A stretch of 64,000 bases of DNA from Pyrococcus yayanosii CH1 (GTDB lineage: Archaea > Methanobacteriota_B > Thermococci > Thermococcales > Thermococcaceae): positions 1,219,160 through 1,283,159 of the forward strand of contig NC_015680.1 of NCBI RefSeq assembly GCF_000215995.1. Direction: 5' to 3'. Position 1 is the stretch's first letter, and each line of letters starts with the position of its first letter. This document shows, one piece after another, positions 10,331 to 19,151 of this stretch. Under the pieces are notes generated by a model that did no database searches, was not told where the DNA came from, and saw only the letters and a program-made list of their open reading frames with translations. Made by a program: the position numbers and the translations under genes.

Positions 10331-11503
10331 GTGAGAAGCTTTTATATTGCCTCTGAAGAAGAAATTAAAAAGGGCAAAACAACAGATGTATACTTCATAA
10401 GGACAAAGAAGATACTCGAAGAAAAAGGAATACACAAGAAAGTTTTCGCCGAGGTCACGACAACAAGTCTTCCAAAGGGCTGGAAGTGGGGAGTTTTGGC
10501 GGGAATCGAGGAGGTCGCTAAGCTCTTGGAAGGCCTGCCAGTTAACGTCTACGCCATGCCTGAGGGGACGATATTCCATCCCTACGAGCCCGTTCTCCAG
10601 ATAGAGGGCTACTACGAGGACTTCGGGATATACGAGACGGCTCTTCTCGGAATGTTGAGTCAAGCGAGCGGCATAGCCACCGCCGCCCTGAGGATTAAGA
10701 TAGCGGCGAACTTCAAGCCCGTCTATTCCTTCGGCATAAGGCACATGCATCCCGCCATTGCGCCTATGATAGATAGGGCCGCTTTCATTGGAGGTTGCGA
10801 CGGTGTTTCTGGCGTCCTCGGAGCGGAGATGCTTGGAGAAAAGCCCGTTGGAACAATGCCCCATGCCCTCATAATAACGGTGGGTGACCAAGTTAAGGCC
10901 TGGAAATTCTTCGACGAGGTCATCGAGCCCGAGGTTCCGAGGGTGGCTCTCGTGGATACCTTCTACGACGAGAAGACTGAAGCTATCATGGCGGCTGAGG
11001 CCCTTGGCGAAAGGCTGAACGCAGTGAGACTGGACACGCCGAGCTCCAGGAGGGGGAACTTCAGAAGGATAATCGAGGAGGTTCGCTGGGAACTCGACCT
11101 CAGGGGTTACAGGCATGTGAAAATCTTTGTCAGTGGGGGCCTCGACGAGGAGAAAATAAGGGAGATAGCCGACGTTGCGGACGCCTTTGGCGTTGGTGGG
11201 GCCATAGCATCCGCGAAGCCGATTGACTTCTCCTTAGACATAGTCGAGGTTGAAGGTAAGCCAATCACGAAGAGGGGAAAGCTGAGCGGGAGAAAGCAGG
11301 TCTATAGGTGCGAGAACGGCCACTATCATAAGGTTCCAGCCGATAAGAAGTTCGAACGCTGTCCCGTGTGCGGCGCAAAGGTGGAGCCACTTCTAAGGCC
11401 ACTCATAGAGAAGGGGGAGATAGTAGGAGAGCTCCCGAAGGCAAGAGAGATAAGGGCCTACGTGCTGGAACAGGCCGAGAAGTTTGGGCTTGAAATAGAA
11501 TGA
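10331..11503 (+). CDS. pncB: Nicotinate phosphoribosyltransferase
   Basis: Makes nicotinate mononucleotide from nicotinate and PRPP in NAD salvage. The chain is about 390 residues with the archaeal start FYIASEEEIKKGKTTDVYF, the catalytic and phosphate-loop region FSFGIRHMHPA and later VSGGLDEEKIREI. A C-terminal zinc ribbon (CENGH near residue 327 and CPVCG near residue 343) is present, as in archaeal members. The start is uncertain: GTG 10331 is preferred because GGTGAGG lies five bases upstream, but an in-frame TTG at 10319 would add four residues. Convergent with ferredoxin. Confidence 0.9.
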   Translation: MRSFYIASEEEIKKGKTTDVYFIRTKKILEEKGIHKKVFAEVTTTSLPKGWKWGVLAGIEEVAKLLEGLPVNVYAMPEGTIFHPYEPVLQIEGYYEDFGIYETALLGMLSQASGIATAALRIKIAANFKPVYSFGIRHMHPAIAPMIDRAAFIGGCDGVSGVLGAEMLGEKPVGTMPHALIITVGDQVKAWKFFDEVIEPEVPRVALVDTFYDEKTEAIMAAEALGERLNAVRLDTPSSRRGNFRRIIEEVRWELDLRGYRHVKIFVSGGLDEEKIREIADVADAFGVGGAIASAKPIDFSLDIVEVEGKPITKRGKLSGRKQVYRCENGHYHKVPADKKFERCPVCGAKVEPLLRPLIEKGEIVGELPKAREIRAYVLEQAEKFGLEIE

Positions 11504-11513
11504 AGAAAAGAGC

Positions 11514-11723
<210 letters not shown>

Positions 11724-11750
11724 TCACCGGGTTTACATGAGCTCCTGCGA

Positions 11751-11764
11751 ATATAAACTTTTCG
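11751..11764 (-). promoter_or_regulatory. Probable TATA box of the ferredoxin gene
   Basis: On the minus strand the sequence reads CGAAAAGTTTATAT, an archaeal BRE-TATA type element about 35-50 bases ahead of the ferredoxin start codon. Assigned by pattern and distance only. Confidence 0.5.
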
Positions 11765-12204
11765 TAGTGGAATCGAGAAACCAAAGGGGCGACCGGACCC
11801 CGTGTTACCGCCCAGCAGGTAACTGACAGATTTGCTTCGATTTTCAAGTCTCTCCCACGTTCTTCCTTATTTTTGCCATTGACTCACTTTCAATGGGTCA
11901 TCACAGAAAAGAACTGCCCAAAGTTGTTTCCTCTTTCGGTTTACCATTTCAGTAGTAATCTCTTGTCAGGTGTGTTCGTTTGGAAGTGGGAGGAGCTCGT
12001 GCTCGCTTGGGGAGTGTGAGGAGCAGGTACTGGAGTTCGAGGGGTTCGCGCGGTTAATTAAGCCTTTGTTTTTGGTTTTGATTGCGGGCTCGGGCTTATT
12101 TTTGACCAATTGGTTTTCGATTTCCAAAAATCCAAAATTTGGCACTCTAATAGGATTATTAATGAAATTCAGGTTCATGCGAGCTTTTTCATTTTCGGGC
12201 CAGA
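11765..12204. other. Intergenic region between ferredoxin promoter and CRISPR leader
   Basis: About 440 bases without a convincing gene. An open frame on the plus strand (11970-12278) runs into the leader and has no family resemblance, so I do not call it. The segment 11785-11850 is G/C-rich with short complementary stretches (GGGCGACC, GTTACCGCCC) and could encode a small RNA, but I cannot assign it. The right part becomes A/T-rich toward the leader. Confidence 0.4.
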
Positions 12205-12301
12205 TTTATAAGCGAAGTGCAGTGCCACCAATTCCGAGGAAAAACCTTAAATACACAATCCGAAAAGCTACTATTTGAAGAACAAGAAAAATAAACCCAG
12301 G
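12205..12301 (+). promoter_or_regulatory. CRISPR array 1 leader with promoter
   Basis: This 97-bp segment ends directly at the first repeat and aligns without gaps to the 97 bp in front of array 2 (53343-53439). Shared blocks are TTTATAA, GAAGTGCAGTG, TTCCGAG, TTAAATAC and TGAAGAACAA. AAAAACCTTAAATAC (12239-12253) looks like BRE plus TATA box and is placed for transcription into the array. The conserved leader is also where Cas1-Cas2 would direct new spacer insertion. Confidence 0.8.
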
Positions 12302-13955
12302 GTTTCCGTAGAACGTAGTCGTGTGGAAAGTCAGTCAACCACGCAAATCACCGAAAATATTCAGCCAACGTTTCCGTAGAACGTAGTCGTGTGGAAAGAA
12401 GATTTTTGTGAACCCCTTTCGTCTTTTTACTATTGCAGTTTCCGTAGAACGTAGTCGTGTGGAAAGATAATATGTTTGCGATGTTCACGCCGTTTATTTC
12501 CACGTGTTTCCGTAGAACGTAGTCGTGTGGAAAGCGTACCCCTCCTCTGGGTACGCGTAGAATTCTACTGCGTTTCCGTAGAACGTAGTCGTGTGGAAAG
12601 AGATTTGGCCGGCTGAGCTGAGACTGAGCTGAGATTTGGCCCGAGGGTTTCCGTAGAACGTAGTCGTGTGGAAAGGACTGCCACTTAGCAGTACCAGCTG
12701 CCTTCACACCCTTGGTTTCCGTAGAACGTAGTCGTGTGGAAAGGTTTTGTTCTTAAAACAAAAACAAGGTTGCTTTTGTTTCCGTAGAACGTAGTCGTGT
12801 GGAAAGTTCTTTTGCTTCTGCTGAATTTTTGCTCCTCTGGAGGTTTCCGTAGAACGTAGTCGTGTGGAAAGTGCCCCAGCGCTCCGCTTCCTCAAAAACG
12901 AGCTCCGCGTGTTTCCGTAGAACGTAGTCGTGTGGAAAGAATGTCATCAATGAGTGTGTTCGTATCGCTGTCGCTCCCGTTTCCGTAGAACGTAGTCGTG
13001 TGGAAAGTAGTATAATGAGAATGGTGCGGAGGTGTGGAAGGATGAGAGGTTTCCGTAGAACGTAGTCGTGTGGAAAGTGGATTTCACTTGTTCTAACTGC
13101 TGGTAAAGCTCTTGTTTCCGTAGAACGTAGTCGTGTGGAAAGATTGATAGAGTGTTATCGCCAGTCAAGTCAATTGGGGTTTCCGTAGAACGTAGTCGTG
13201 TGGAAAGAGGCACTTGTTCAGGCTTGCCGTTCTCATCAAAAGTCCAGTTTCCGTAGAACGTAGTCGTGTGGAAAGCTTCTCTAACCCTCCTGCTTTTTTG
13301 AACAATGTTCGGGCGTTTCCGTAGAACGTAGTCGTGTGGAAAGCCTTCTCGCACCAGCCTCTCTAGCGTGCTTCTAAATACGTTTCCGTAGAACGTAGTC
13401 GTGTGGAAAGCACTATACCCATCTGGATATTCCCCAACGAATTCCTCCTGTTTCCGTAGAACGTAGTCGTGTGGAAAGAATTCGGAAGAATAGAAATCCA
13501 CGTTAAAAAGGTAAAAGTTTCCGTAGAACGTAGTCGTGTGGAAAGTGGAAAGGGCTCGCCGACGCCACCATAGACACCGCCTGGAAGAGGTTTCCGTAGA
13601 ACGTAATCGTGTGGAAAGACGGAGTATCTCATTGCAATGATTTCTAAAATCTTCATGTTTCCGTAGAACGTAATCGTGTGGAAAGTTCGAGTTGAAAATC
13701 TTCTGCACGAACTTCGTCTTTGATAGTTTCCGTAGAACGTAATCGTGTGGAAAGGATGAGGGCGTCCTGGGCCCGGGTCACCCCCGCCCGTTGAGTTTCC
13801 GTAGAACGTAATCGTGTGGAAAGACGAAGACAAAGTATCTCTCTGGGTTCTCTAGTATCTCTGTTTCCGTAGAACGTAATCGTGTGGAAAGCCGAATACC
13901 TTAAAGCAACTAGTTCAACTATTTTCGTTTCCGTAGAACGCAATCGTGTGGGAAG
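12302..13955 (+). CRISPR. CRISPR array 1: 25 repeats, 24 spacers
   Basis: Repeats are 29 bp, beginning GTTTCCGTAGAAC and ending TGTGGAAAG; spacers run from 34 to 46 bp. Repeats 1-19 carry the core GTAGTCG, repeats 20-24 (from 13590) carry GTAATCG, and the last (13927-13955) is degenerate with GCAATCG and TGGGAAG. Leader position, repeat decay at the right end and the GGAAAG 3' end, which would form the crRNA 5' handle, all indicate transcription on the plus strand. No cas gene adjoins; processing is presumably by the Cas6 at 42131. The open frames here that read FPHDYVLRK or FHTTTFYGN are repeat translations. Confidence 0.98.
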
Positions 13956-14020
13956 TGCCTCCGATGGGGTGCTACGGAGGTAAGAACAGAATATGATGAG
14001 AAGATGACGAAAATAAGAAG

Positions 14021-14542
14021 TCAATAAATCCCGAGTCTCTTCTTGGCCTCCTCGCTCATCCGGTCAGGCGTCCATGGCGGGTCGAAAGTTAACTCTATCT
14101 CCGCGTCCCTAACGCCCGGTATCTCCAGGATCTTCTCCTCAACGGCCCTGAGAATCCACACGGTGAGCGGGCAGCCAGGGGTTGTCATCGTCATCTTCAC
14201 GTAAATGGTTCTGTCGGGCCTTATATCCAGCTCATATATCAGGCCAAGGTTCACGACGTCCAGACCTATCTCGGGGTCTATAACCTCCTTGAGCTTCTCA
14301 AGGATCATCTCCCTCGTGAGCTCCACGTTCTCGTCCACCTTCTCCTCCCTGGCAAACCCTATCTCGACCTGCCTGACGCCCTCCAGCTCCTTTATCCGGG
14401 TGTAAATCTTGAGGAGCGTCGCATCGTCAACCTTCTCCTTGAACCTTATCCTCACGGTCCCATCCTCAACTTCCACGCTTTCCAAGGCATCCTCCCCGAC
14501 AAGCTCTCCAATTGCCCTGAGAACATCCTCCTTCGTCAGCAT
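14021..14542 (-). CDS. MIP18/DUF59-family Fe-S assembly protein with N-terminal extra domain
   Basis: A 173-residue protein. The C-terminal 100 residues are a MIP18 (SufT/PaaD-like) domain, with the family pattern VIDPEIGLDVVNLGLIYE and the conserved TMTTPGCPLT containing the reactive Cys, then a FDPPWTPDRMS end. Such proteins help load or mature Fe-S clusters. The N-terminal 75 residues form a small alpha-beta domain (LTKEDVLRAIGELVGEDA) of similar size, perhaps a second DUF59-like copy without the Cys motif. ATG 14542 is chosen for GGTGGGTG just upstream. Confidence 0.85.
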   Translation of the reverse strand: MLTKEDVLRAIGELVGEDALESVEVEDGTVRIRFKEKVDDATLLKIYTRIKELEGVRQVEIGFAREEKVDENVELTREMILEKLKEVIDPEIGLDVVNLGLIYELDIRPDRTIYVKMTMTTPGCPLTVWILRAVEEKILEIPGVRDAEIELTFDPPWTPDRMSEEAKKRLGIY

Positions 14543-14673
14543 TACACCCACCTGACGGAAGCTTGTGATCATCAAATTTAAACCTTTTGGAACACTTGTG
14601 GGTAATCAAATGCCAAAGGTTAATAACCCGTCCGTCGAAGAGGGTTCGTCAAAGATGTGGGCCGGTGGTTGCT

Positions 14674-16551
14674 ATGGAGTCAAACCCCCTTGAGTTCCTC
14701 GAGAAAAAGCTCGATAGGGAGCAGTTCGAGAAAGTTAAAGCCATAAACAATCCCGAGCTCCACAGGTTTCTCGCCGATTGGATAGCCTGGCTGGAGCCGA
14801 GCAAAGTGTTCGTCTGCACGGACAGCCCCGAGGACGAGTTCTACGTCAAGTGGAAGGCCCTATACAATGGCGAAGAACGCATGCTCGAAACTCCCGGACA
14901 CACCGTCCACTACGACAACTACTACGACCAGGCGAGGGATAAGGCAAATACGAAGCTGCTCGTTCCGAAGGGCGTTAAGCTCCCATTCCTTAACACGATG
15001 GACAGGGAGGAGGGCCTCAGGGAGATTAGGGAGATAATGCGCGGCATAATGAGGGGCAAGGAACTTTTCATATGCTTCTTCGTCCTTGGGCCCAAGAACT
15101 CCGTCTTCACGATTCCGGCCGTCCAGCTAACGGACTCAGCCTACGTTGCTCACTCCGAGTTCCTGCTTTATAGAAAGGGATATGAGGAGTTCAGAAGGCT
15201 AGGTCCTACGGCCAACTTCCTTAAGTTCGTTCACTCTGCCGGCGAGCTCGATGATAGAAAGACGAGCAAGAATCTCGACAAGAGAAGGATATACATCGAC
15301 CTCGTGGACGAGGCCGTCTATTCGGCCAACACTCAGTACGGGGGCAATACGATAGGCCTCAAGAAGCTCGCCTTCCGCCTGACCATCCAAAGGGCAGTTA
15401 GGGAAGGATGGCTCAGCGAGCATATGTTTTTAATGAGAATCAACGGGCCCAGCGGCAGGAAGACATACTTCACCGGTGCCTACCCCAGCATGTGCGGCAA
15501 GACATCAACTGCAATGCTTCCCTGGGAGAACATAGTGGGTGATGACCTCGTCTTCATAAAGAACCTCGACGGCGTTGCCAGGGCCGTCAACGTGGAGATA
15601 GGCGTCTTCGGGATAATAGAGGGCATAAACGAGAAGGATGACCCAATAATCTGGCAGGTTCTGCACTCGCCGGTCGAGATAATTTTCTCCAACGTCCTCA
15701 TCAAGGACGGAAAGCCTTACTGGAACGGCATGGGCATTCCAATTCCGGAGGAGGGCGAGAACCACAGCGGCAAGTGGTGGAGGGGTAAGAAGGACGCCGA
15801 GGGCAGGGAGATTCCGCCAAGCCACAAGAACGCCCGCTTTACCGTCCGGCTGGAGGCCTTCCCGAACCTCGACAGAGAGGCCTTAGAGAGTCCGTGCGGC
15901 GTGGAAGTCGGGGGTATGATATTCGGCGGCCGCGACCCGGACACATGGCCGCCCGTCAGGGAAGCCTTCGACTGGGAGCACGGCGTCATAACGATGGGCG
16001 CCGCCCTTGAGAGCGAAACCACAGCGGCAACGCTCGGCAAGGAAGGTGTTCGCGCTTTCAACCCGATGTCCATCCTCGACTTCCTGAGCGTCCACATAGG
16101 AGACTACCTCAGGAACTACCTCGAGTTCGGCCGGAAGCTAAAGAAGAGGCCCAAGATATTTGCCGTGAACTACTTCCTCCGCGAGAACGGCCAATGGTTG
16201 AACGAGAAGCTCGACAAGGCAGTGTGGCTTAAGTGGATGGAGCTGAGAGTTCACGGCGACGTAGATGCAATTGAAACGCCAATAGGCTACATACCGAAGT
16301 ACGAGGACTTGGTTAGGCTTTTCAGAGAGGTTCTCAAAAAGGACTACCCCAAGGAAGACTACGAGAAGCAGTTCAAGCTTAGGATTCCCGAGCTCTTGGC
16401 GAAGATAGACCGCATAGAGAAGATTTATAAGGACGTTGGCAACGTTCCGGAGGAGCTCTTCGAACAACTTGAGGCGGAGAAGAATAGGCTCCTCAAGACT
16501 AGGGAGAAGTTCGGCGACTATGTAAGTCCTTTCCAGCTTGAAAAGGCCTAG
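14674..16551 (+). CDS. pckA: Phosphoenolpyruvate carboxykinase (GTP)
   Basis: Converts oxaloacetate and GTP to phosphoenolpyruvate, GDP and CO2, linking C4 acids to gluconeogenesis. The 625-residue chain has the kinase loop GAYPSMCGKTSTAM near residue 268, the metal and substrate region RINGPSGRKTYF, GMIFGGRDPDTWPPV and GVITMGAALESETTAA, all characteristic of the GTP-dependent family. Start ATG 14674 is supported by GGTGGTTGCT upstream and by the family length; the frame is open for 29 further codons upstream with no similarity. Followed by a pyrimidine-rich stretch that may end transcription. Confidence 0.96.
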   Translation: MESNPLEFLEKKLDREQFEKVKAINNPELHRFLADWIAWLEPSKVFVCTDSPEDEFYVKWKALYNGEERMLETPGHTVHYDNYYDQARDKANTKLLVPKGVKLPFLNTMDREEGLREIREIMRGIMRGKELFICFFVLGPKNSVFTIPAVQLTDSAYVAHSEFLLYRKGYEEFRRLGPTANFLKFVHSAGELDDRKTSKNLDKRRIYIDLVDEAVYSANTQYGGNTIGLKKLAFRLTIQRAVREGWLSEHMFLMRINGPSGRKTYFTGAYPSMCGKTSTAMLPWENIVGDDLVFIKNLDGVARAVNVEIGVFGIIEGINEKDDPIIWQVLHSPVEIIFSNVLIKDGKPYWNGMGIPIPEEGENHSGKWWRGKKDAEGREIPPSHKNARFTVRLEAFPNLDREALESPCGVEVGGMIFGGRDPDTWPPVREAFDWEHGVITMGAALESETTAATLGKEGVRAFNPMSILDFLSVHIGDYLRNYLEFGRKLKKRPKIFAVNYFLRENGQWLNEKLDKAVWLKWMELRVHGDVDAIETPIGYIPKYEDLVRLFREVLKKDYPKEDYEKQFKLRIPELLAKIDRIEKIYKDVGNVPEELFEQLEAEKNRLLKTREKFGDYVSPFQLEKA

Positions 16552-16699
16552 GCTTCTTTCCTTTTCTTCTTCCAAGGTTTTTCAACGCTCCTTATCTATC
16601 ATCGAGCTACCGAAACTTTTTTATATCCCTATCCGGCCCCCCTAGTTTGCAGAAACGACAGGGACGACAAGGAGGTGACAGAAATGCGAGGTGAGGGCG

Positions 16700-17887
16700 A
16701 TGGCAGTATGCGGTGCTGGGGCCACAAGGGAAGTGAAAGAAGTGCTAAGGGAAGCCGTAGTGGTATCGCTGCCCGCGCTGCTACTCTGCCTCTTCCTCGA
16801 CTTCTTTGCCGGCGCATTCCTAGGCAAATTCTATGAGAAGATTAGGCTCGAATATCCGATAATCCTCGTGATCCTTCCCGGGCTCATGGGTCTGAGGGGC
16901 AACATCTTTGGGGCTCTCGCCTCAAGGTTCGCGACAATGCTCCACCTCGGCGAGATGACGCCAACGCTGAGGGACGAAAACGTGACCAAAAACATCCTCA
17001 TATCCCTGCTACTCTCGCTACTCCCAGTTACCATCCTCTGGCTCGTCGGCGTTTTAAAGGTGGGGAACGCAAACGTCGCCGTGGCCGTGTTCCTCATAGT
17101 TTCCGCCTCCACAATATTCGCCAGCTTAATCATAGGCTATTCAACGGCGCTCGCCACCCTGATTCCTTTCAGGAAGGGGGCCGACCCGGACGCGGTCGCC
17201 GCGCCACTCGTCACGACCATTGGAGACCTCGTGACTGTCCCGCTCCTTGTCGCGTTCATGATCCTTTACGAGCGCTCCACGGGATTTTTTGGAGGGTTGT
17301 TCCTAGCGGGGCTTGCCCTTGTGCTTCTCCTGTGGAGGCACTCTCGGATAGGTAGGGATGACATAAGAACGTTCTTTGAAGTCATGGGTGTCGTTGCCAT
17401 ACTCGCGCTAGTTTCAAGCATCACCGGAAGCCTCCTCCAGTCCTACAGCGATGTAATTGGCGCCACTGTAATTTTCAGCGTGATGTATATCCCAATCCTG
17501 GCAGCCACAGGAAACTTCGGCTCTATCATCGGAGCGAAAACGTCCACTAGGCTACACTTAGGGGAGATAGAGGGGCTCTTCAACCGAGATGTTCTCCTGG
17601 AGATAAGTGTATACACACTCCTAGCAGGGCTCATCGGACTCCTCGCCAACGTGATCGCAATCGGTGTTGTCAGGAGCGCCCTAAAAGAGACCGTCGGACT
17701 CGTAAGTAAATTCCTTATATTTTATCCCCTCCTCGTCTTTGGAGTAATGTGGATGGCATACTTCATGGCACTCTGGTTCGAACGCCTCGGCCTAGACCCC
17801 GACAACGCAACCGTTCCTGCGATAACGACCCTTGCCGATGTCTTTTCAACCCTCTTCATCATTCTAGTGGCCCGCTCGATGGTTTAA
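16700..17887 (+). CDS. SLC41/MgtE-like divalent cation transporter, membrane domain only
   Basis: A 395-residue integral membrane protein with about ten hydrophobic segments arranged as two similar halves. Repeated elements such as LPGLMGLRGNIFGALASRFAT with TMLHLGEM (residues about 55-85) and ATGNFGSIIGAKTSTRLHLGEI in the second half are the MgtE/SLC41 signature, so it probably moves Mg2+ or another divalent cation. It lacks the cytoplasmic CBS domains of bacterial MgtE; the two PhoU/TrkA-C proteins encoded next may replace them. AGGTGAGG before ATG 16700 decides the start. A TTTTTTATATCC box at 16616-16627 is a likely promoter. Confidence 0.85.
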   Translation: MAVCGAGATREVKEVLREAVVVSLPALLLCLFLDFFAGAFLGKFYEKIRLEYPIILVILPGLMGLRGNIFGALASRFATMLHLGEMTPTLRDENVTKNILISLLLSLLPVTILWLVGVLKVGNANVAVAVFLIVSASTIFASLIIGYSTALATLIPFRKGADPDAVAAPLVTTIGDLVTVPLLVAFMILYERSTGFFGGLFLAGLALVLLLWRHSRIGRDDIRTFFEVMGVVAILALVSSITGSLLQSYSDVIGATVIFSVMYIPILAATGNFGSIIGAKTSTRLHLGEIEGLFNRDVLLEISVYTLLAGLIGLLANVIAIGVVRSALKETVGLVSKFLIFYPLLVFGVMWMAYFMALWFERLGLDPDNATVPAITTLADVFSTLFIILVARSMV

Positions 17888-17947
17888 TCCCGTGAAGAAA
17901 ACCTTAAAAGAAACTAAGGGTGAGGTAGAACGGGTGGGGGCGGGGAA

Positions 17948-18565
17948 ATGGAGGAACACGAGGAATTCGAATATCAGCCAAAAAGCGTCAGGGAAATCTT
18001 CATCGAGATGAAGAACATCGCGGAGCTTATGGTTGACCTCGCATACGCCTCTATTCTATTCGGCGATAAGGAGATAGCTGAAGAGGTTCTTGACCTCGAG
18101 GAGAGGATGGATCTCCTCAACTATCACCTCACGACCCACGCCGTCCTCGCGGCAAGGAACGTTAGAGAGGCCGAACAGGTGACTGCGATACTCCAGATGG
18201 CGAACGCCATAGAGGACATCTCGAATGCGGCAGGCGATCTTGCGAAGATGGTCTTGGAAGGCCTTGAACTCCACCCCGTCATAAAGGAGGCCATAATGGA
18301 GAGCGAGGAGATTATAGGTAAGATCGTCGTGAGCCCCGACTCCGTGCTCGTCGGAAGAACGCTAGGAGAGCTTAAACTGGCAACGAACACAGGAGTCTGG
18401 ATAATAGCCGTCAAAAGAGGCAGAAGGTGGATATTCGGGCCCGATAAGGATTTCAGGATAAGGGCGAACGACGTCCTCATAGGGAAGGGAACCCACACCT
18501 CCGTGGAGCACCTCCGGGAGATAGCGAGGGGCGTCATAAGGGTGGTCGGAAATGAAAAAACTTGA
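17948..18565 (+). CDS. PhoU-like plus TrkA-C domain regulator, copy 1
   Basis: A 205-residue cytosolic protein. Residues about 10-115 are a PhoU-like helical domain (EMKNIAELMVDLAYASILFGD); residues about 125-200 are a TrkA-C (RCK-C) ligand-binding domain ending GTHTSVEHLRE. Proteins of this make-up regulate cation transporters or channels, and this one follows a transporter gene by 60 bp, so I infer it gates or senses for that transporter. It overlaps copy 2 by 14 bp. Confidence 0.85.
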   Translation: MEEHEEFEYQPKSVREIFIEMKNIAELMVDLAYASILFGDKEIAEEVLDLEERMDLLNYHLTTHAVLAARNVREAEQVTAILQMANAIEDISNAAGDLAKMVLEGLELHPVIKEAIMESEEIIGKIVVSPDSVLVGRTLGELKLATNTGVWIIAVKRGRRWIFGPDKDFRIRANDVLIGKGTHTSVEHLREIARGVIRVVGNEKT

Positions 18566-19145
18566 GGAGATAAGGGAGTGCCTTATAGAGATGAAGAATA
18601 TCTCGTCCCTGATGGTTGACCTCGCCTTCTCCTCCGTCATGTACAACAGCGATGACATAGCCGATGAAGTCTACCTGCTGGAGGAAAAAATGGACGAGCT
18701 CACGCTGAGAGTTAAGAAGCTTGCCCTAAAGGCCGCCAAAAACGTTGATGATCCCGAGAGCCTGCTGAGCATCATAGAAATGGCCACCATAAATGAGCAG
18801 ATAGGCGACTCCGCCTACGAGATAGCAGACATCGTTCTCAGGAATGTCGAACCCCATCCGATAATCAGGAAAATAATGCACGACGTCGAGGAAGAGATAG
18901 GGCGCGTGAAAGTCAACAAGGGGTCGATTCTCATTGGAAAGAGTCTCAAGCAACTCAAGCTTCCAACAAAGGTTGGTGTTAGGCTCATAGCGATAAAGCG
19001 AGACGGGAAGTACATATATAACCCCTCCAGGGATGAAGTTATCAGAGAGGGAGACATTTTAATAGCGGTCGGTTCTGGAATAGACCGCCTGAGAGAGCTC
19101 TCAAACGAGAAGGGGGAAGAGGGAGAGCTGATAGAGGAGGAATAA
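18552..19145 (+). CDS. PhoU-like plus TrkA-C domain regulator, copy 2
   Basis: A 197-residue paralogue of the preceding protein with the same order: PhoU-like helices (EMKNISSLMVDLAFSSVMYNS) then a TrkA-C domain (GSILIGKSLKQLKLPTKVGV) ending in an acidic tail. The two may form a heteromer on the transporter. The gene ends 7 bp before the left boundary of the integrated element. Confidence 0.85.
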   Translation: MKKLEEIRECLIEMKNISSLMVDLAFSSVMYNSDDIADEVYLLEEKMDELTLRVKKLALKAAKNVDDPESLLSIIEMATINEQIGDSAYEIADIVLRNVEPHPIIRKIMHDVEEEIGRVKVNKGSILIGKSLKQLKLPTKVGVRLIAIKRDGKYIYNPSRDEVIREGDILIAVGSGIDRLRELSNEKGEEGELIEEE

Positions 19146-19151
19146 TTAATT

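Noticed and set aside
11785..11850. G/C-rich segment near ferredoxin as a possible small RNA
   Set aside because: Some complementary bases but no clear C/D or H/ACA boxes or kink-turn; not enough to call.
11970..12278. Plus-strand open frame of 102 codons before array 1
   Set aside because: It covers the conserved leader and promoter, has no family likeness and no ribosome site.
12302..13955. Self-targeting of the integrated element by spacers of either array
   Set aside because: Reading the spacers against the element by eye and by translation I found no match; a real alignment would be needed to exclude it.
12348..14024. Minus-strand open frames through array 1 with repeated FPHDYVLRK, FHTTTFYGN and STRLRSTET
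   Set aside because: These are translations of the CRISPR repeat in three frames, not proteins.
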